A stretch of DNA of 64,000 nt from Clitoria ternatea (GCA_037962975.1 CM075675.1:50080501-50144500), one strand, 5' to 3'; positions 33,693-46,623 are shown, counted from the stretch's first letter. The notes: generated from the letters alone by a model not told the origin. Made by a program: numbers and translations.

Positions 33693-34018
33693 AATGGCAT
33701 CGCCATTCTCATTCCAGCACAATGGTGTACGACACTTCCAACCATAAAGAGCTTTATACGGAGCCATCCCAATGCTGCTATGATAGCTGTTATTGTACGC
33801 AAACTCCACCAAGGGTAAATATCTTTCCCATGATCCGTCTGCTCCAACACACATGCCCTCAGCATATCCTCAAGAGTCTGTATAGTCCGTTCTGACTGAC
33901 CATCGGTCTGAGGATGATAAGCTGAGCTCAGTCTTAGCTCAGTCCCCAATTCTCGCTACAAACTTTCCCAAAATCTGGAGGTGAAACGAGGATCCCGATC
34001 GAAAATAATGCTTGAGGG

Positions 34019-35299
34019 TGTAAGGAAATCCCTAAGCATGAGCAGCGGAAAAAAAAGGGATTCCATAGGATTTGCAAGGTTCCGTGTTTCAAAGCACAAA
34101 ACAATTTCGAAATTCATTTTAGGTTACCTCTTGAAGAACTACGAAGCAGTCGTAGCCTCGTCCTTTAGGATTCCACACGAGCACTCCCACCAGAATTGCA
34201 ACACTTGCCAACTGCTAGTTTGACGGCGTGTAGCTCTTGCAACTATTGCGAATTTGTGTTTTACTTGAGTGAACGGCCTATGAGCATCTTATGCTCTATT
34301 TATAGGCTTAGGTTTGACCTAATTTGTTCTCTCTAAAAGTGGGCTCCTTACTCATTCCAAATGAGTTAGGCCCAATAGCTTTATTTTAGTCCAACTAAAA
34401 TAAGACAACATTTTCTTATGGGCTTACTCTATGTGTGTGACCCTATAGGTAAAATACCCGGTCATATTAATAATAAACTATTTTATTATTAATATAAAAT
34501 AAGAGCGGCATCTAGCAATGCATCATTATGTCCGAATATTATCAACATAACCTATAAGTGATAATTATTTAATATGTTTATTCCTTTTGTCACGATATCC
34601 TAATTGGGCCCAAGGCATGGTCGCGTCATCCTTGTACGGCCCAATTTATTTTACTTGATACTGGAGTAGACTGGATCCGAATAAATATCTAATATTTATT
34701 CTTTCTAGCATGGCCATGCGTTTTCTTAGTCTTACTCCATCAAGTGGCCTATGGATATCACTCCTGTCACATAGGAGAGACAAATCCCATCTACATCACT
34801 CACATCCCTCTGCATAATTTGTTCATTGCCTAATCACAACCTTTATAGTCCTCTTGTTACAGAAGACGTTTAATTGTATTAAAACAATAAACTCCTCATG
34901 TAGGAATCGTAGTGACTTCAGGTCGAAGGACTACATATACCATTATCACATTGAGAATCGTTTATGACAATCATGTAACGATCCATGCAACGTTCTCATG
35001 GTGGGTCTGTCCAGTACATCATTACTCTTAATGTGTACCTGTGTGAAGACTCGATATCATCTATATCTATGATCTGTGAGATCAGGTCATCAGTACACTC
35101 ACACACTAGTCTCGGTGTATTTACATGTCCCCATGTAAATACTTAACTAGGGACATTTTAGGAATAATTTTTATATGACCTATTACTCCAAGGATAAATA
35201 TGTTTTAAAACAATTTTAAACTGAAAAATTTATTCTATTGATAAGTAGAAAAATGATACAAATGAAGAAGCATAAAAGCTCATAGTGCATACACCAATA
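34019..35299 (-). mobile_element. Copia-like solo LTR, 1,281 bp, TSD GAGGG
   Basis: Flanked by GAGGG at 34014-34018 and 35300-35304; the empty site GAGGG followed by TACACCGTGC exists at 43117 in Tekay copy 2. Starts TGTAAGGAAATCC; the far end reads ACACCAATA, so the usual CA terminus is not kept. A TATA-like CCTATAAATAG in minus sense at 34296-34306 sets orientation. No coding sequence, so it is a solo LTR or a small non-autonomous element; the copia assignment rests on general LTR style. Confidence 0.75.
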
Positions 35300-38200
35300 G
35301 AGGGTATACCGTGCAGTCGTACAATCTCAACAACATACAGCCTAGCCAGTCGGTCCAGCGACCATTTCATATTCATCGCCAGGAAGTGGGCACTCTTGGT
35401 CAATCGGTCAACAATTACCCAGATTGCGTTGCACCCGGATCGGGTACGTGGTAACCCAGATACAAAGTCCATGGTAATGCCCTCCCATTTCCAGATCGGA
35501 ATCTCCAGAGGTTGAAGCAAACCTGGGGGTCTCTGATGTTTAACTTTGCACATCTAGCATATCACACAGGATTTTACATACTCGGTTATTGCCTTCTTCA
35601 TGCCCAGCCACCAGAACTCCTTCTTCAAATCATGGTACATCTTTGTAATACCGGGATGAATACTCAAAGAACTTCTGTGTGCCTCAGCCAGCACGGCTTG
35701 CCTGAAATCACCGGTTGCAGGCACCACCACTCGGTCTCGGAATCTCCATATTCCATCGTTGCTCTGAGTTAACTCCATATCCTTGCCTCGTGTCTGAGTG
35801 TCAATCAGTTTCAGTAACTCCTCATCGTCTTTTTGGGCAACAGCCAAAGATTCCAAAAATTTGTTGGAGATCTTCAGCATTCCGATTGTCATTCGGTTTG
35901 GAACGTCCATAACAACTCCAATGTTCATGTCCCAAAAGCTCTCCAACAGCTCTTGCTCTTTGCCCATCAAGAAAGCCGCGTGCAATACCTTCCTGCTCAG
36001 CGCATCAGCAACCACATTTGCCTTGCCCAGGTGGTACCTCAAATCGAAGTCATAGTCCTTCAGGTACTCCACCCATCTCCTTTGCCTCATATTTAACTCC
36101 TTCTGATCGAACAGATACTTCAAGCTTTTGTGGTCACTAAACACCACAAAGCGAGACCCATATAGATAATGGCGCCAAATCTTCAAGGCATATACCACTG
36201 CTGCCAGTTCCAGATCATGAGTCGGATAGTTCAATTCATGTGGCCTCAACTGCCTTGAAGCATAGGCAATTGCCCGGTCGGATTGCATCAGTACACATCC
36301 CAAACCGAACTTGGATGCATCATAATACACTACAAATTCCTTTGTCACATCAGGCAATGCAAGCACAGGTGCAGTCGTCAAACACCGTTTAAGGGTCTGG
36401 AAACTCAATTCGCATTTTTCCGACCATACAAATGGACTCTCTTTTCTCGTTAACCGAGTCAGAGGAAGTGCTATCCGAGAAAATCCCTCAATAAAACGCC
36501 GATAGTATCCAGCTAATCCGAGGAAACTCCTGATTTCAGTTACCGACCTCGGCCTCTCCCAAGCCATAACCGCTTTAATTTTAGTCGGATCAACCGAGAC
36601 GCCCTCTCGGGAAATCACATGTCCCAAGAATTGTACACTACTTTCCCAGAAATCACACTTGGATAATTTAGCGTACAACCTCTTCTCTCGGAGTATCTGC
36701 AGAACAATTTGGAGGTGTTGAGCATCCTCTTCAACCGACTTCGAATACACCAGGATGTCATCAATGAATACCACCACAAACTGATCCAAGTATGGTTGGA
36801 AAATCTGATTCATGTAGTCCATGAAAATGGCAGGAGCATTTGCCACTCCAAAGGGCATTACAATGTACTCGAAGTGCCCATACCGGGTCCGAAACGCTGT
36901 CTTCGGAATATATTCCGACTTCACTCGGATCTGGTGATATCCCGACCTCAAGTCGATCTTAGAAAACACAACAGCGCCTCTCAACTGGTCCAGTAAATCA
37001 TCGATCCGAGGCAGTGGATATTTATTTTTAACCGTCAATTTGTTCAGCTGTCAGTAGTCGATGCACATTTGCATACTACCGTCCTTCTTCCTTACCAATA
37101 ATACCGGAGCGCCCCATGGTGAGGCACTCGGTCGGATAAAGCCCTTTTCCAGCATCTCATTCACTTGCTTCTTTACTTTGGCCAATTCCATTGAAGACAT
37201 CCTATATGGCGCACGGGACACAGGTTCTGCCCCGGGAATCAAGTCAATAGAGAAATCAATCTCCCGACTAGGAGGCAACTCCAAAATTTCTTCCAGAAAT
37301 ACATCAGGGAATTCACATACAACCAGAATGTCACTCGGCATAAGGTCATACCGACCCTTCGAGGCAAATAAAATGACATAGGTGGCGGAGACATCACTCA
37401 TCACATTCTTCGTGTCGAATTCCTGGGAGAAAATAATACTCTTCCGATAGCAGTCGACCATCACATGATTAACAGCTAGCCAATCGAGACCTAAGATGAC
37501 ATCTAGGTTCTTCAACGGCATACAAATAAGATTCACCCGGAAAGTACGGTCTTCAACTTGCATCGGTAACTCCCTACATATGGTGGTCGCATGGAAAGTG
37601 GAGCCGGTAGGAGTGGAGACAATAAGAGCGTTCTCCATTAACCTGATCGGTAAACCAAGCCATCGCACACAACTCTCAAAAATAAATGAATGGGTCGCAC
37701 CCGAATCATAAATTACATCAACAAGATAGCCATGGATGAGGCACTTACCCTATACCAAGTTGTCATTCCTCATAGTTTCCGAGGCATCAAAAGCAAATAC
37801 CCGCTCGGTCATGACATTCTGGGCGCCACTAGATTGGGCATCAGATCTTCCCGATTGTTGGCCCCCACAACCAGCACCGTGTCTACCTCCTCTCAGAAAG
37901 TTGGCACCCCGAGTTCCAGAAGTGTTGGCTCGTTTGCCAAGCCCGCTCGGTTGTTGCCTCTGTGGGTAATCGGGTCTAAGATGTCCCGGTTATCCATATT
38001 AGAAACAAACAACCTGATTGGCCGGACAATGCCTTGAAATATGGCCCTCTTGGCCACAATTGTAGCACACACGGCTACCAGACTGACTACCCGATCGGCC
38101 AGTGGAACCCCGACTAGAAGAAGATGAAGAGGTAGCGGAAGACTTGCCGCCCCGAAAAAACTGCCCCATCCTCTTGAAGCTAAATCCCTTTGCCTTTAGT

Positions 38201-38838
38201 GGCTTCTTATCTCTCGGCTGAGATGCCCTCTGTAACTGCACCTCCTCAATCAGCCTAGCCTTATTTACGAGAGTCGGGTAATCCTGAATCTCCATCGGCA
38301 CAATTACGCTACGGAGTTCAATCCGTAATCCCGCCTCGTACTTGGCACACTTGCTGCCCTCAGTTCCTTCCAATGAGAAAGGATGGTAAAAATCACACAG
38401 CTCATCAAACTTGCTGGTGTACTCGGCCACTAACATCTGGCCCTGTTCCAACTTCAGGAATTCCATTTCCTTCCGGATTTTATAGTTATCCGGGAAGTAC
38501 TTAACAAGGAACCTCTTTCAGAAATTCGCCCATACAAGTGGTTCACCGGCCGCGCTCATCTGCACCTTTGTCCGAGACCACCATACTCTAGCCTCATCCT
38601 TTAGTTGATAAGTGGCAAACAGAACTTTCTGCTCTTCCGAGCACTTAAAATATTCAAAGACTTGTTCAATGTCCCTGATCCAAATATATGCCCCGTCGTA
38701 ATCATGCCCTCCTTTGTAGGCCGGGGGATTCCTTTTCAGGAATTTATCCAGAGTGGGACCAGATTCGGTCCTACTCATCAGCTTGGTAAATTTGGAGAAG
38801 AAATCGTCTCCTCCACCAGAACTGGTTCCTTCAGCCAT

Positions 38839-39061
38839 AGTGTAATTCTACAATGAGCAAACACATCACCATTAATAACCAATGCTAACCAGGGAGTCGG
38901 AGATTTACCTCATACACATAAAATGCAACGCCGCTGGAGTGCCAAGGGAACAATGCCAAGCTGCACAAACACTCATGAACACAGTACAATAAAATACAAA
39001 CAGCCCAGTATAGGACTCACACAATCACTGAGTTGACCCATGCACCTGGCTCTAGAAAGAA
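38839..39061 (-). other. Leader of Tekay copy 1
   Basis: About 220 bp between the primer-binding site and the Gag start, the same arrangement and length as 49718-49930 in the plus-strand copy. No feature beyond that. Confidence 0.6.
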
Positions 39062-39075
39062 CCGCTCTGATACCA
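39062..39075 (-). other. Primer-binding site of the Tekay-like element
   Basis: Minus sense TGGTATCAGAGCGG, four bases after the LTR end GGATATCA. Perfect initiator Met-tRNA type site. Confidence 0.9.
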
Positions 39076-39079
39076 ACTA

Positions 39080-41798
39080 TGATATCCTAAGTTGATTTAC
39101 CTTTTATTTTCACCTGGTTAATCATTTACACAATAAATTTTTCGTGTTTGATAAAAATTTAGGTCTTAATATAAAATAATATCTACTTTTCTTAAACATA
39201 TTGAAAATAAAAATCGATCGGGAATGATTTAACTCAGTCTCAATATAGAATAGTACTTAAGTACATTCAAAAAAATAATAAAAGCATATGCAAGTAATGT
39301 CCGATCGAAAATACAACTTTGAATAAAGTGAAGTTGGAAACAGTGAAAGAAGAAGAAGAAGGAGAAGACAGGGAGGTCACTCGCCTGAGCGGGACTCTGA
39401 TATGCTAGGCGAAAACCGAGGGAGTCGCTTAAGCGAGTTCCGACTCGCTGGAGCGAATGCTACCTGGGCGAGCCAGGCTTGCCCAGAAAACTCACAAGTC
39501 GGGGTTTCACTCGGTAAAAGGGTTCTCTCGGAAACAGCTTACTCGTACATCACTCAGAAAAGGTTTATTCAATCTTACATCACTCGGGAAAACACCCTAA
39601 CCTTACTTCACTCGAAAAAGGCTCTCTCGATCACAACTCACTCAGAAGCATTCTCACTTTTACTCGGGAGCAATCTACTCTTCTTCGATCGGAATATTTC
39701 ATTCTTTCTTCACTCGAAAAAGAAACAAGGGATAACCACATGAATGAAACAGACACCAAACCGCCTGGTCCTCGCTCGGACAGTAATAATTCCTCTCGAG
39801 CAAGATCCATTCGGTAATCGGCTTCGCTACAACAACCACGTGAAAATGAATACCAATCATAATACATAGAAATCCACTTCTAATTAATTAGCAAACCGTT
39901 TCACACTTAGTTCCACCCACAACATGAAGTATTACACACTCGGAAAACTCATCATACATATATATATTACACAATTTATTCAAGATCACTCGGGCCTTGG
40001 CATTGGTTCTCCGCTTGGCGCGCCTCCAGGGCTCCGACTTCCTCCCTGTCACTAGTTACTAAATTGAAAACAACAGCAAGGGTGAGTGTTTGGCATCATA
40101 ATTAATCTAGAACGGAATTTAAATAACAAAAAGGAGTATAAACTTCATCCGATTGCTTTATCATCAAAATATGAGTCACACACACAGCAGTTAACTCACA
40201 CTCGTCATATATAGCAATTTACATACGCTTAAACTCTGTTCCATTTCTTCATTAACAAATTGCAAATCACACTCAGAAATTTACTTCCACTCAGCAAGTA
40301 TAATAATTCACTCGTTAAACTTAACAAATGCATCCAGCACATATAGCAACTTAATCAGCAAAGATATTAATTCATAATCAATGAATATATCAAATTTCAC
40401 TCGGCAATTTATCAAATCACACTCGAAAAATGTAGTACATTGCACACGGTAAACATATCAACTCAACCTTAGCAATTATATTAAATTCATCAATAGTCAC
40501 CACTGACTCTCATACAAAACTGACGCCTAGTATCCGGATACTAAAAGGACCGACCTTCAGCTGGGGGTCCGACTTGACACTCCGTGAACCCAACTTGGTT
40601 CACCGAGCCTGACTTGACTCCCCCTCAACCACTGGGTCAAAGACCTCTGAGTAGCTTAACTGAGTCCGACTTGACCACAGAAGCCAAAAACAGGGTAATA
40701 CATACCGTTGGTCGTTCTCCACCATACAATCACATTCCAATATATATATAAACAGGCACATCATTTGCAACTGTCAGAAACTGACTTGTTCTTACCACGT
40801 AGGGTGACCGACTCGTCAAGCCCGTCAATACAACATTCTCATAAGCCACATATACACACAATCTTCAAGCGATCGGTGTCCACAGTCACACATGCATAAA
40901 CATACGCACACAACATCATTCAACAACATTTTCTTACTCTGTTCACACAGTTCAACGACTCAGATACGAAGTAAGTCCTATTCTAATTAATCATAACCCG
41001 AACACCCCCTTACCTCGGTTCCAAGCTTCTATAATCTGCTCCTGGTGTCGGTTACGCCCTCTTAGCACTGGGTTCACAGTCTCTATTCCGAATGCAGCAC
41101 CAGCTCCTTCACTGCTACCTATGGGTCGGAATGCAGATCTTGTTAGCTTTACACCATTCTCAACCCTAAGGACCACCTCCGAGCTCACACTCACCAGAGG
41201 AGTGGAGAACAGGCCCACACACAGCCATGCATGGCCCCTCAGTCACCAAAGAAACGAAAGGGGCAGGGAAACACAAATACAAACGGATGAATGGACTCAC
41301 CTTGAGGCCACAGTCACGGAAATGAGGTTAGCACTTGGTTTTGATGCAAACAGGGTCCTCTCCTAGAGCATGCAACTCAGCGATGGAGGAGGAAGAAGAT
41401 AAACAGGAACAGAAGCAAACGAAGAAGAAGGGAGAGAAGCAGTAGCTCGCGCGTGTGAGTGATAAATGAGAGAGAAGGGAAAAGAAGCCTTTTAAAGTCC
41501 AGGGGTAACCGGTAACCTCCCCAGCCGGTTACCACCCCTGTCCTAATTACCGTTTCATTTAAACGGCATAAGCAAATCCCTTTCCTTCACTCACGTTCCA
41601 TTTTCTTAAACACTAAACCTTTCCCTTCTACTAATCATTCCCCATTTATTATTAACCGATCAATAAATCTACTTAACTTCACAATATTTAATTATTCATA
41701 ATTGTCCAATAATTCATAAAATACCGATTAAATTTCAAAAACAATTAATAACATTTTATACTACACATAATTCTTCCTCAATTGCCAGGGATGTTACA
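39080..41798 (-). repeat. Tekay-like LTR, right copy, 2,719 bp
   Basis: Shared LTR of both internal regions: it is the 5' LTR of copy 1 and at the same time abuts the 3' end of copy 2. Ends match 29947-32695. TCGCTYRAGCGA-type palindromes lie at about 39378-39470. Confidence 0.9.
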
Positions 41799-42392
41799 TC
41801 TACCCCCCTAAAAGGGGATTTCGTCCCTAAAATCAATGCGCCGACTGAAAGAGATTGGGGTACATCCGTCTCATGTTCGATTCCAATTCCCAAGTGTAGG
41901 TTATCCAATCCAGATTCTGCCACTTTACCTTCACTAATGGCACCTCCTTGTTCCTTAGCCGTTTGGTTTGATACTCCTCAATACTGATCGGTATAGCTTC
42001 CACCGTCAGGTCCTCCTTTAATTCAATGGAGTCACTCGGCACAATCATCGTGTCACACGGAATATAGGCTCGGAGTTGTGATACGTGAAACACATTGTGG
42101 ATGTTAGTCAACGACTAGGGAAGGTCCAGTCGGTAAGCAACATCACCGATCCTTTCCAATACTTGGTATGGTCTGATGTATCTTGGATTAAGCTTCTGGC
42201 TCTTCAATATCCAACCTACGCCCTTGGTCGGTGAAACCTTCAAGAATACCCAATCACCTACCTGAAATTCGAGCGGTCGATGCCGATTGTCATAATAACT
42301 CTTCTGTCGGTCTTGGGCAATCTTCATCTTCTCACGGATTAGAGTAACTTGTTCGTTCATCTCTTGAATTAACTCGGGCCCTAGATGAATGG

Positions 42393-42795
42393 TGTAACGC
42401 CCCATCCACTTTTCAGGAATGAACGACTCGCCCCACAGACCAATACGAGACCTTTCCAATATGCTTTTGTCCTCACTCACACATTTCCTGAGAACTTCCC
42501 AGGAGGTCACCCATCCCAGAATTACTCCAAGTTAAGCACACTTAACTTTGGAGTTCTTAAGTGATAGGCTACCGAAAAGGCTAATGCATTTGTTGGTATA
42601 GGTAGTACGAATTCATTCCTTTAAGCTATCCTTGACTGTATAGTCCCATACCTATACAGTCTTTGGATCCCTCTCATTCTGGTATGTATTCAGTTCGTTC
42701 ATGTGTCCCTCCCACTGGAAGCCTGCCAGGAGCCGCTCCTTGTCCGTGCCCATGCACCGACGACCACTCCCCGCCCTCAACAGTGACCAGGCACA
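42393..42795 (-). mobile_element. Cassandra solo LTR, copy in Tekay copy 2
   Basis: 403 bp, TSD AATGG on both sides, at exactly the same target base as 33290-33692 and almost identical in sequence. It is a duplicate made with the surrounding Tekay DNA rather than a second insertion. Confidence 0.9.
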
Positions 42796-44591
42796 AATGG
42801 CATCGCCATTCTCATTCCAGCACAATGGTGTACGACACTTCCAACCATAAAGAGCTTTATACGGAGCCATCCCAATGCTGCTATGATAGCTGTTATTGTA
42901 CGCAAACTCCACCAAGGGTAAATATCTTTCCCATGATCCGTCTGCTCCAACACACATGCCCTCAGCATATCCTCAAGAGTCTGTATAGTCCGTTCTGACT
43001 GACCATCGGTCTGAGGATGATAAGCTGAGCTCAGTCTTAGCTCAGTCCCCAATTCTCGCTACAAACTTTCCCAAAATCTGGAGGTGAAACGAGGATCCCG
43101 ATCGAAAATAATGCTTGAGGGTACACCGTGCAGTCGTACAATCTCAACAACATACAGCCTAGCCAGTCGGTCCAGCGACCATTTCATATTCATCGCCAGG
43201 AAGTGGGCACTCTTGGTCAATCGGTCAACAATTACCCAGATTGCGTTGCACCCGGATCGGGTACGTGGTAACCCAGATACAAAGTCCATGGTAATGCCCT
43301 CCCATTTCCAGATCGGAATCTCCAGAGGTTGAAGCAAACCTGGGGGTCTCTGATGTTTAACTTTGCACATCTAGCATATCACACAGGATTTTACATACTC
43401 GGTTATTGCCTTCTTCATGCCCAGCCACCAGAACTCCTTCTTCAAATCATGGTACATCTTTGTAATACCAGGATGAATACTCAAAGAACTTCTGTGTGCC
43501 TCAGCCAGCACGGCTTGCCTGAAATCACCGGTTGCAGGCACCACCACTCGGTCTCGGAATCTCCATATTCCATCGTTGCTCCGAGTTAACTCCATATCCT
43601 TGCCTCGTGTCTGAGTGTCAATCAGTTTCAGCAACTCCTCATCGTCTTTTTGGGCAACAGCCAAAGATTCCAAAAATTCGTTGGAGATCTTCAGCATTCC
43701 GATTGTCATTCAGTTTGGAACGTCCATAACAACTCCAATGTTCATGTCCCAAAAGCTCTCCAACAGCTCTTGCTCTTTGCCCATCAAGAAAGCCGCGTGC
43801 AATACCTTCCTGCTCAGCGCATCGGCAACCACATTTGCCTTGCCCGGGTGGTACCTCAAATCGAAGTCATAGTCCTTCAGGTACTCCACCCATCTCCTTT
43901 GCCTCATATTTAACTCCTTCTGATCGAACAGATACTTCAAGCTTGTGTGGTCACTAAACACCACAAAGCGAGACCCATATAGATAATGGCGCCAAATCTT
44001 CAAGGCATATACCACTGCTGCCAGTTCCAGATCATGAGTCGGATAGTTCAATTCATGTGGCCTCAATTGCCTTGAAGCATAGGCAATTGCCCGGTCGGAT
44101 TGCATCAGTACACATCCCAAACCGAACATGGATGCATCATAATACACTACAAATTCCTTTGTCACATCAGGCAATGCAAGCACAGGTGCAGTCGTCAAAC
44201 ACCGTTTAAGGGTCTGGAAACTCAATTCGCATTTTTCTGACCACACAAATGGACTCTCTTTTCTCGTTAACCGAGTCAGAGGAAGTGCTATCCGAGAAAA
44301 TCCCTCAATAAAACGCCGATAGTATCCAGCTAATCCGAGGAAACTCCTGATTTTAGTTACCGACCTCGGCCTCTCCCAAGCCATAACCGCTTCAATTTTA
44401 GTCGGATCAACCGAGACACCCTCTCGGGAAATCACATGTCCCAAGAATTGTACACTACTTTCCCAGAAATCACACTTGGATAATTTAGCGTACAACCTCT
44501 TCTCTCGGAGTATCTGCAGAACAATTTGGAGGTGTTGAGCATCCTCTTCAACCGACTTCGAATACACCAGGATGTCATCAATGAATACCAC

Positions 44592-44597
44592 CACAAG
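44592..44597. other. Junction with CACAAG microhomology
   Basis: Tekay copy 2 pol (ATACCACCACAA, as at 36777) switches to LTR sequence of the long-LTR element. The string CACAAG fits both; the intact LTR at 63025 has it at 63054-63059. About 29 bp of LTR end and everything between were lost. Confidence 0.8.
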
Positions 44598-46125
44598 AAC
44601 ATACCTGGATCTATCAAAATCCACTCTCATATATGAAGATATGAGAGCTGGTCCCATGGCCAAGGAGAAAAAGGAAAGGAAGACAAAGGCAAATGAAATC
44701 TTCCACAGCGGAAAACAACAGCGCCTGAGCGATCCCACAAACAGCGTGCATTCGCTCAAGCGAGATCCGACTCCGCTTGAGCGAGACAACACAATTCGCT
44801 CGGGCGAACACACATTCGCTTAAGCGAAACCGAATACGAAAGCCTTCCCAAACAACATACTCGCTGGAGCGAGGAATCACTCGCTGAAGCGAGAAGCCAC
44901 TCGGCATTCAATCACTCGGGAAACCGAGACATTCATTCACTCGGTAAACGATCAGGTCCAGTCAGAATTCATGCCTAAGTCCTCTCGGAATTTAATGTCT
45001 TAGTCCACTCAGCATTATGGGGTTCCGTCACTCACTCATACACCCCATAACTTAGTCGTTAAATTTATACACCAAGGCACACACACAATCCACTCAGTAA
45101 CTGAAGGTTATCCCACTCGGATTCCATAAACCCTCACTCGGAATATCTTCCAACCCAACACCACTCGGTATAATTCAACCTCGAGTCACTTAGTAAACAT
45201 CAACCCTTTAGCACTCGGTATATTGAACTCCATCACTCAGAGAATACATAGGCTTCCTCTCAGCCATAAATCACTCGATTTAATCATTCTTAACTAACTC
45301 ATCATCAGAGTGGTATTCCACTCGGTAACTAATATCATTGCCGACCAATACTCATTCGGCTATACACTCGGCATTCAAGCCTATTCTCACTCGGAGAATA
45401 TATGGATCTTCCTTCACTCAAAAGGGATCTCCACAACCATACTCCACTCAGAATATTCCTTATTTCTCACATGGAGAATACCTTAACATCCATCACTAGG
45501 AAATAGCTTCCTAAACAATTCCACTCGGAATTGTCTGAACTCCTCAAATACTTAGAGGAATTTCCCAAGTAGTTCACTCGGATTCATTCCATAACTTAGC
45601 CATTCAAATTACATATTACCCTATCCACTCGGAATAGGTAACTATGTTCACTCGGAATACATGCGTAACTCCACTTGGATCATGTATATATATATAAACA
45701 CTTAGATTATTTCTTATCTGAGCCACCAACAACCCTTCCCTCGGAGATGTTCACTCGAATTATACAAGATCATTCCCCACTCGGGGTGCACTATATATTT
45801 TTCACTCGGAATCCACAAAGGTTATTAATATACAGATGTGTCACACTCAGATAAAGAGTCACCTACATAAGACTCACTCGAAAAAGCATCTAAGCCACTC
45901 ATATTTCACTCCGGATTCATTAACTTAGAAATATTCATACATCATCATTTCCTAGTCGGTAGGAAGCATCAAATCAACATAAATCACTTATATATATATA
46001 TTCTCTAATTCCAAGTCCGACTACCACTACAGTAATACACTTCCACCGATTCATAACCATGTTATCAACATAACATATATATGTATATACTTATACGCAT
46101 ACACTCGGATACTTATTAACTTTAT
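44598..46125 (-). repeat. Long-LTR element, 3' LTR, left segment
   Basis: Nearly identical to 63060 onward; one 16-bp stretch (GGGAAACAACCCCAAC) present near 63495 is missing near 45027. It holds palindromic TCGCTYRAGCGA words at 44750-44905 and roughly 18 CACTCGG words between 44880 and 46120. It ends in TTTAT, the left TSD of the composite insertion. Confidence 0.88.
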
Positions 46126-46623
46126 TGTGACATCCTGGCGCTGTTGAGGGCGGGGAGTGATCGCCGGTGCATGGACACAGACAAGGAGCGGCTCCTGGCA
46201 GGCTTCCAGCGTGGAATGTGACATCCCGGGCACTGTTGAGGGCGGGGAGTGATCGCCGGTGCATGGGCACGGACAAGGAGCGGTTCCTGGTAGGCTTCCA
46301 GTGGGAGGGACACATGAATGAATCGAATACATACCGGAATGAGAGGGATCCAAAGACTGTATAGGTATGGGACTATACAGTCGAGGATAGCTTAAAGAAA
46401 TGAATTCGTACTACCTATACCAACAAATGCATTAGCCTTTTCGGTAGCCTATCACTTAAGAACTCCAAAGTTAAGCGTGCTTAACTTGGAGTAATTCTGG
46501 GATGGGTGACCTCCTGGGAAGTTCTCAGGAAATGTGTGAGTGAGGACAAAAGCACATTGGAAAGGACTCGTGTTGGTCTGTGGGGCGAGTCGTTCATTCC
46601 TGAAAAGCGGCCGGGGCGTTACA
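46126..46623 (+). repeat. Cassandra LTR 1 with duplicated 5' end
   Basis: Starts TGTGACATCCTGG at 46126 and again TGTGACATCCCGG at 46217: the first 91 bp (CTGTTGAGGGCGGGGAGTG and GACAAGGAGCGG included) are a tandem repeat. The two solo LTRs at 33290 and 42393 have one unit only. Ends GGGGCGTTACA. Confidence 0.88.
46406..46530 (+). ncRNA. 5S rRNA-like core in Cassandra LTR 1
   Basis: ATACCAACAAATGCATTAG-like start, box A AGTTAAGCGTGC exact at 46469-46480, GATGGGTGACCTCCTGGGAA with box C at 46507-46521. These match plant 5S rRNA; the segment between is diverged. It may allow RNA polymerase III transcription, as proposed for Cassandra. Confidence 0.8.

Larger units (their letters stand above)
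32730..38838 (-). pseudogene. Tekay-like gag-pol, copy 1, many stops and two insertions
   Basis: Reads from 38838 down. Gag starts MAEGTSSGGGDDFFSKFT and stops at NF(TGA) near 38515, then MEFLKLEQ onward with zinc knuckle CYNCGQEGHISRHC and a second, ruined knuckle (CF, stop, YG, stop). The protease has DSGATHSF (near 37700), and the RT shows NKYPLPRIDDLL, MPFGVANAPAIFMDYMNQ and FIDDILVYS (near 36750) after a TGA at DY(R)QL. RNase H follows (YYDASKFGLGCVLMQ, VADALSRK), then the integrase zinc domain (HPGITKMYHD to CVIC, stop), integrase core (GITMDFVSGLPR), and a C-terminal chromodomain-like PISIEEYQTKRLRNKEVPLV. The integrase is cut by a copia-like solo LTR (34019-35299) and a Cassandra LTR (33290-33692). 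The stops are nearly all C-to-T changes (CGA to TGA, CAG to TAG). Non-functional. Confidence 0.9.
29947..44597 (-). mobile_element. Tandem Tekay-like Ty3/gypsy array (LTR-int-LTR-int')
   Basis: In minus orientation: 5'-truncated internal region (44597-41799), LTR (41798-39080), internal region (39079-32696), LTR (32695-29947). The two internal regions share the same Cassandra insertion at the same base, so one is a copy of the other, produced after that insertion. The period is 9,103 bp at matching points, with a shift of exactly 1,286 bp caused by a copia-like solo LTR and its TSD in one copy. The right end is lost at 44597, where a CACAAG string joins to a different element. Unequal recombination between LTRs is the usual way such arrays form. 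Confidence 0.88.
41833..44597 (-). pseudogene. Tekay-like pol, copy 2, 5'-truncated
   Basis: The same integrase, RNase H and RT parts as copy 1, at a constant offset. It begins (5', minus sense) within the RT palm just before FIDDILVYS at 44597, so Gag, protease and the front of RT are absent. The integrase core is not split by the copia-like LTR (empty site at 43117), but it is split by the same Cassandra LTR (42393-42795). Stops shared with copy 1 include C(TAG)MCK near 43372 and LP(TAG)SLT near 42112; copy 1 has an extra TGA near 33230 where copy 2 reads IREK. The reading frame from 44813 enters through foreign LTR sequence and is not a real fusion gene. Confidence 0.88.

Noticed and set aside
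43710..44813. A fusion protein from LTR sequence into RT
   Set aside because: The frame happens to stay open across the deletion junction at 44597; the first part is antisense LTR sequence also seen alone at 62892-63275.
46051..46353. Overlapping minus-strand open frames rich in Pro, Ser and Cys
   Set aside because: They are antisense readings of the duplicated GC-rich start of the Cassandra LTR and recur at 46630-46921 and 33560-33895 for the same reason.
46406..46530. Genuine 5S rRNA gene
   Set aside because: Only the A-box and C-box areas match well; the middle is diverged and the whole lies in an LTR flanked by TRIM structure.
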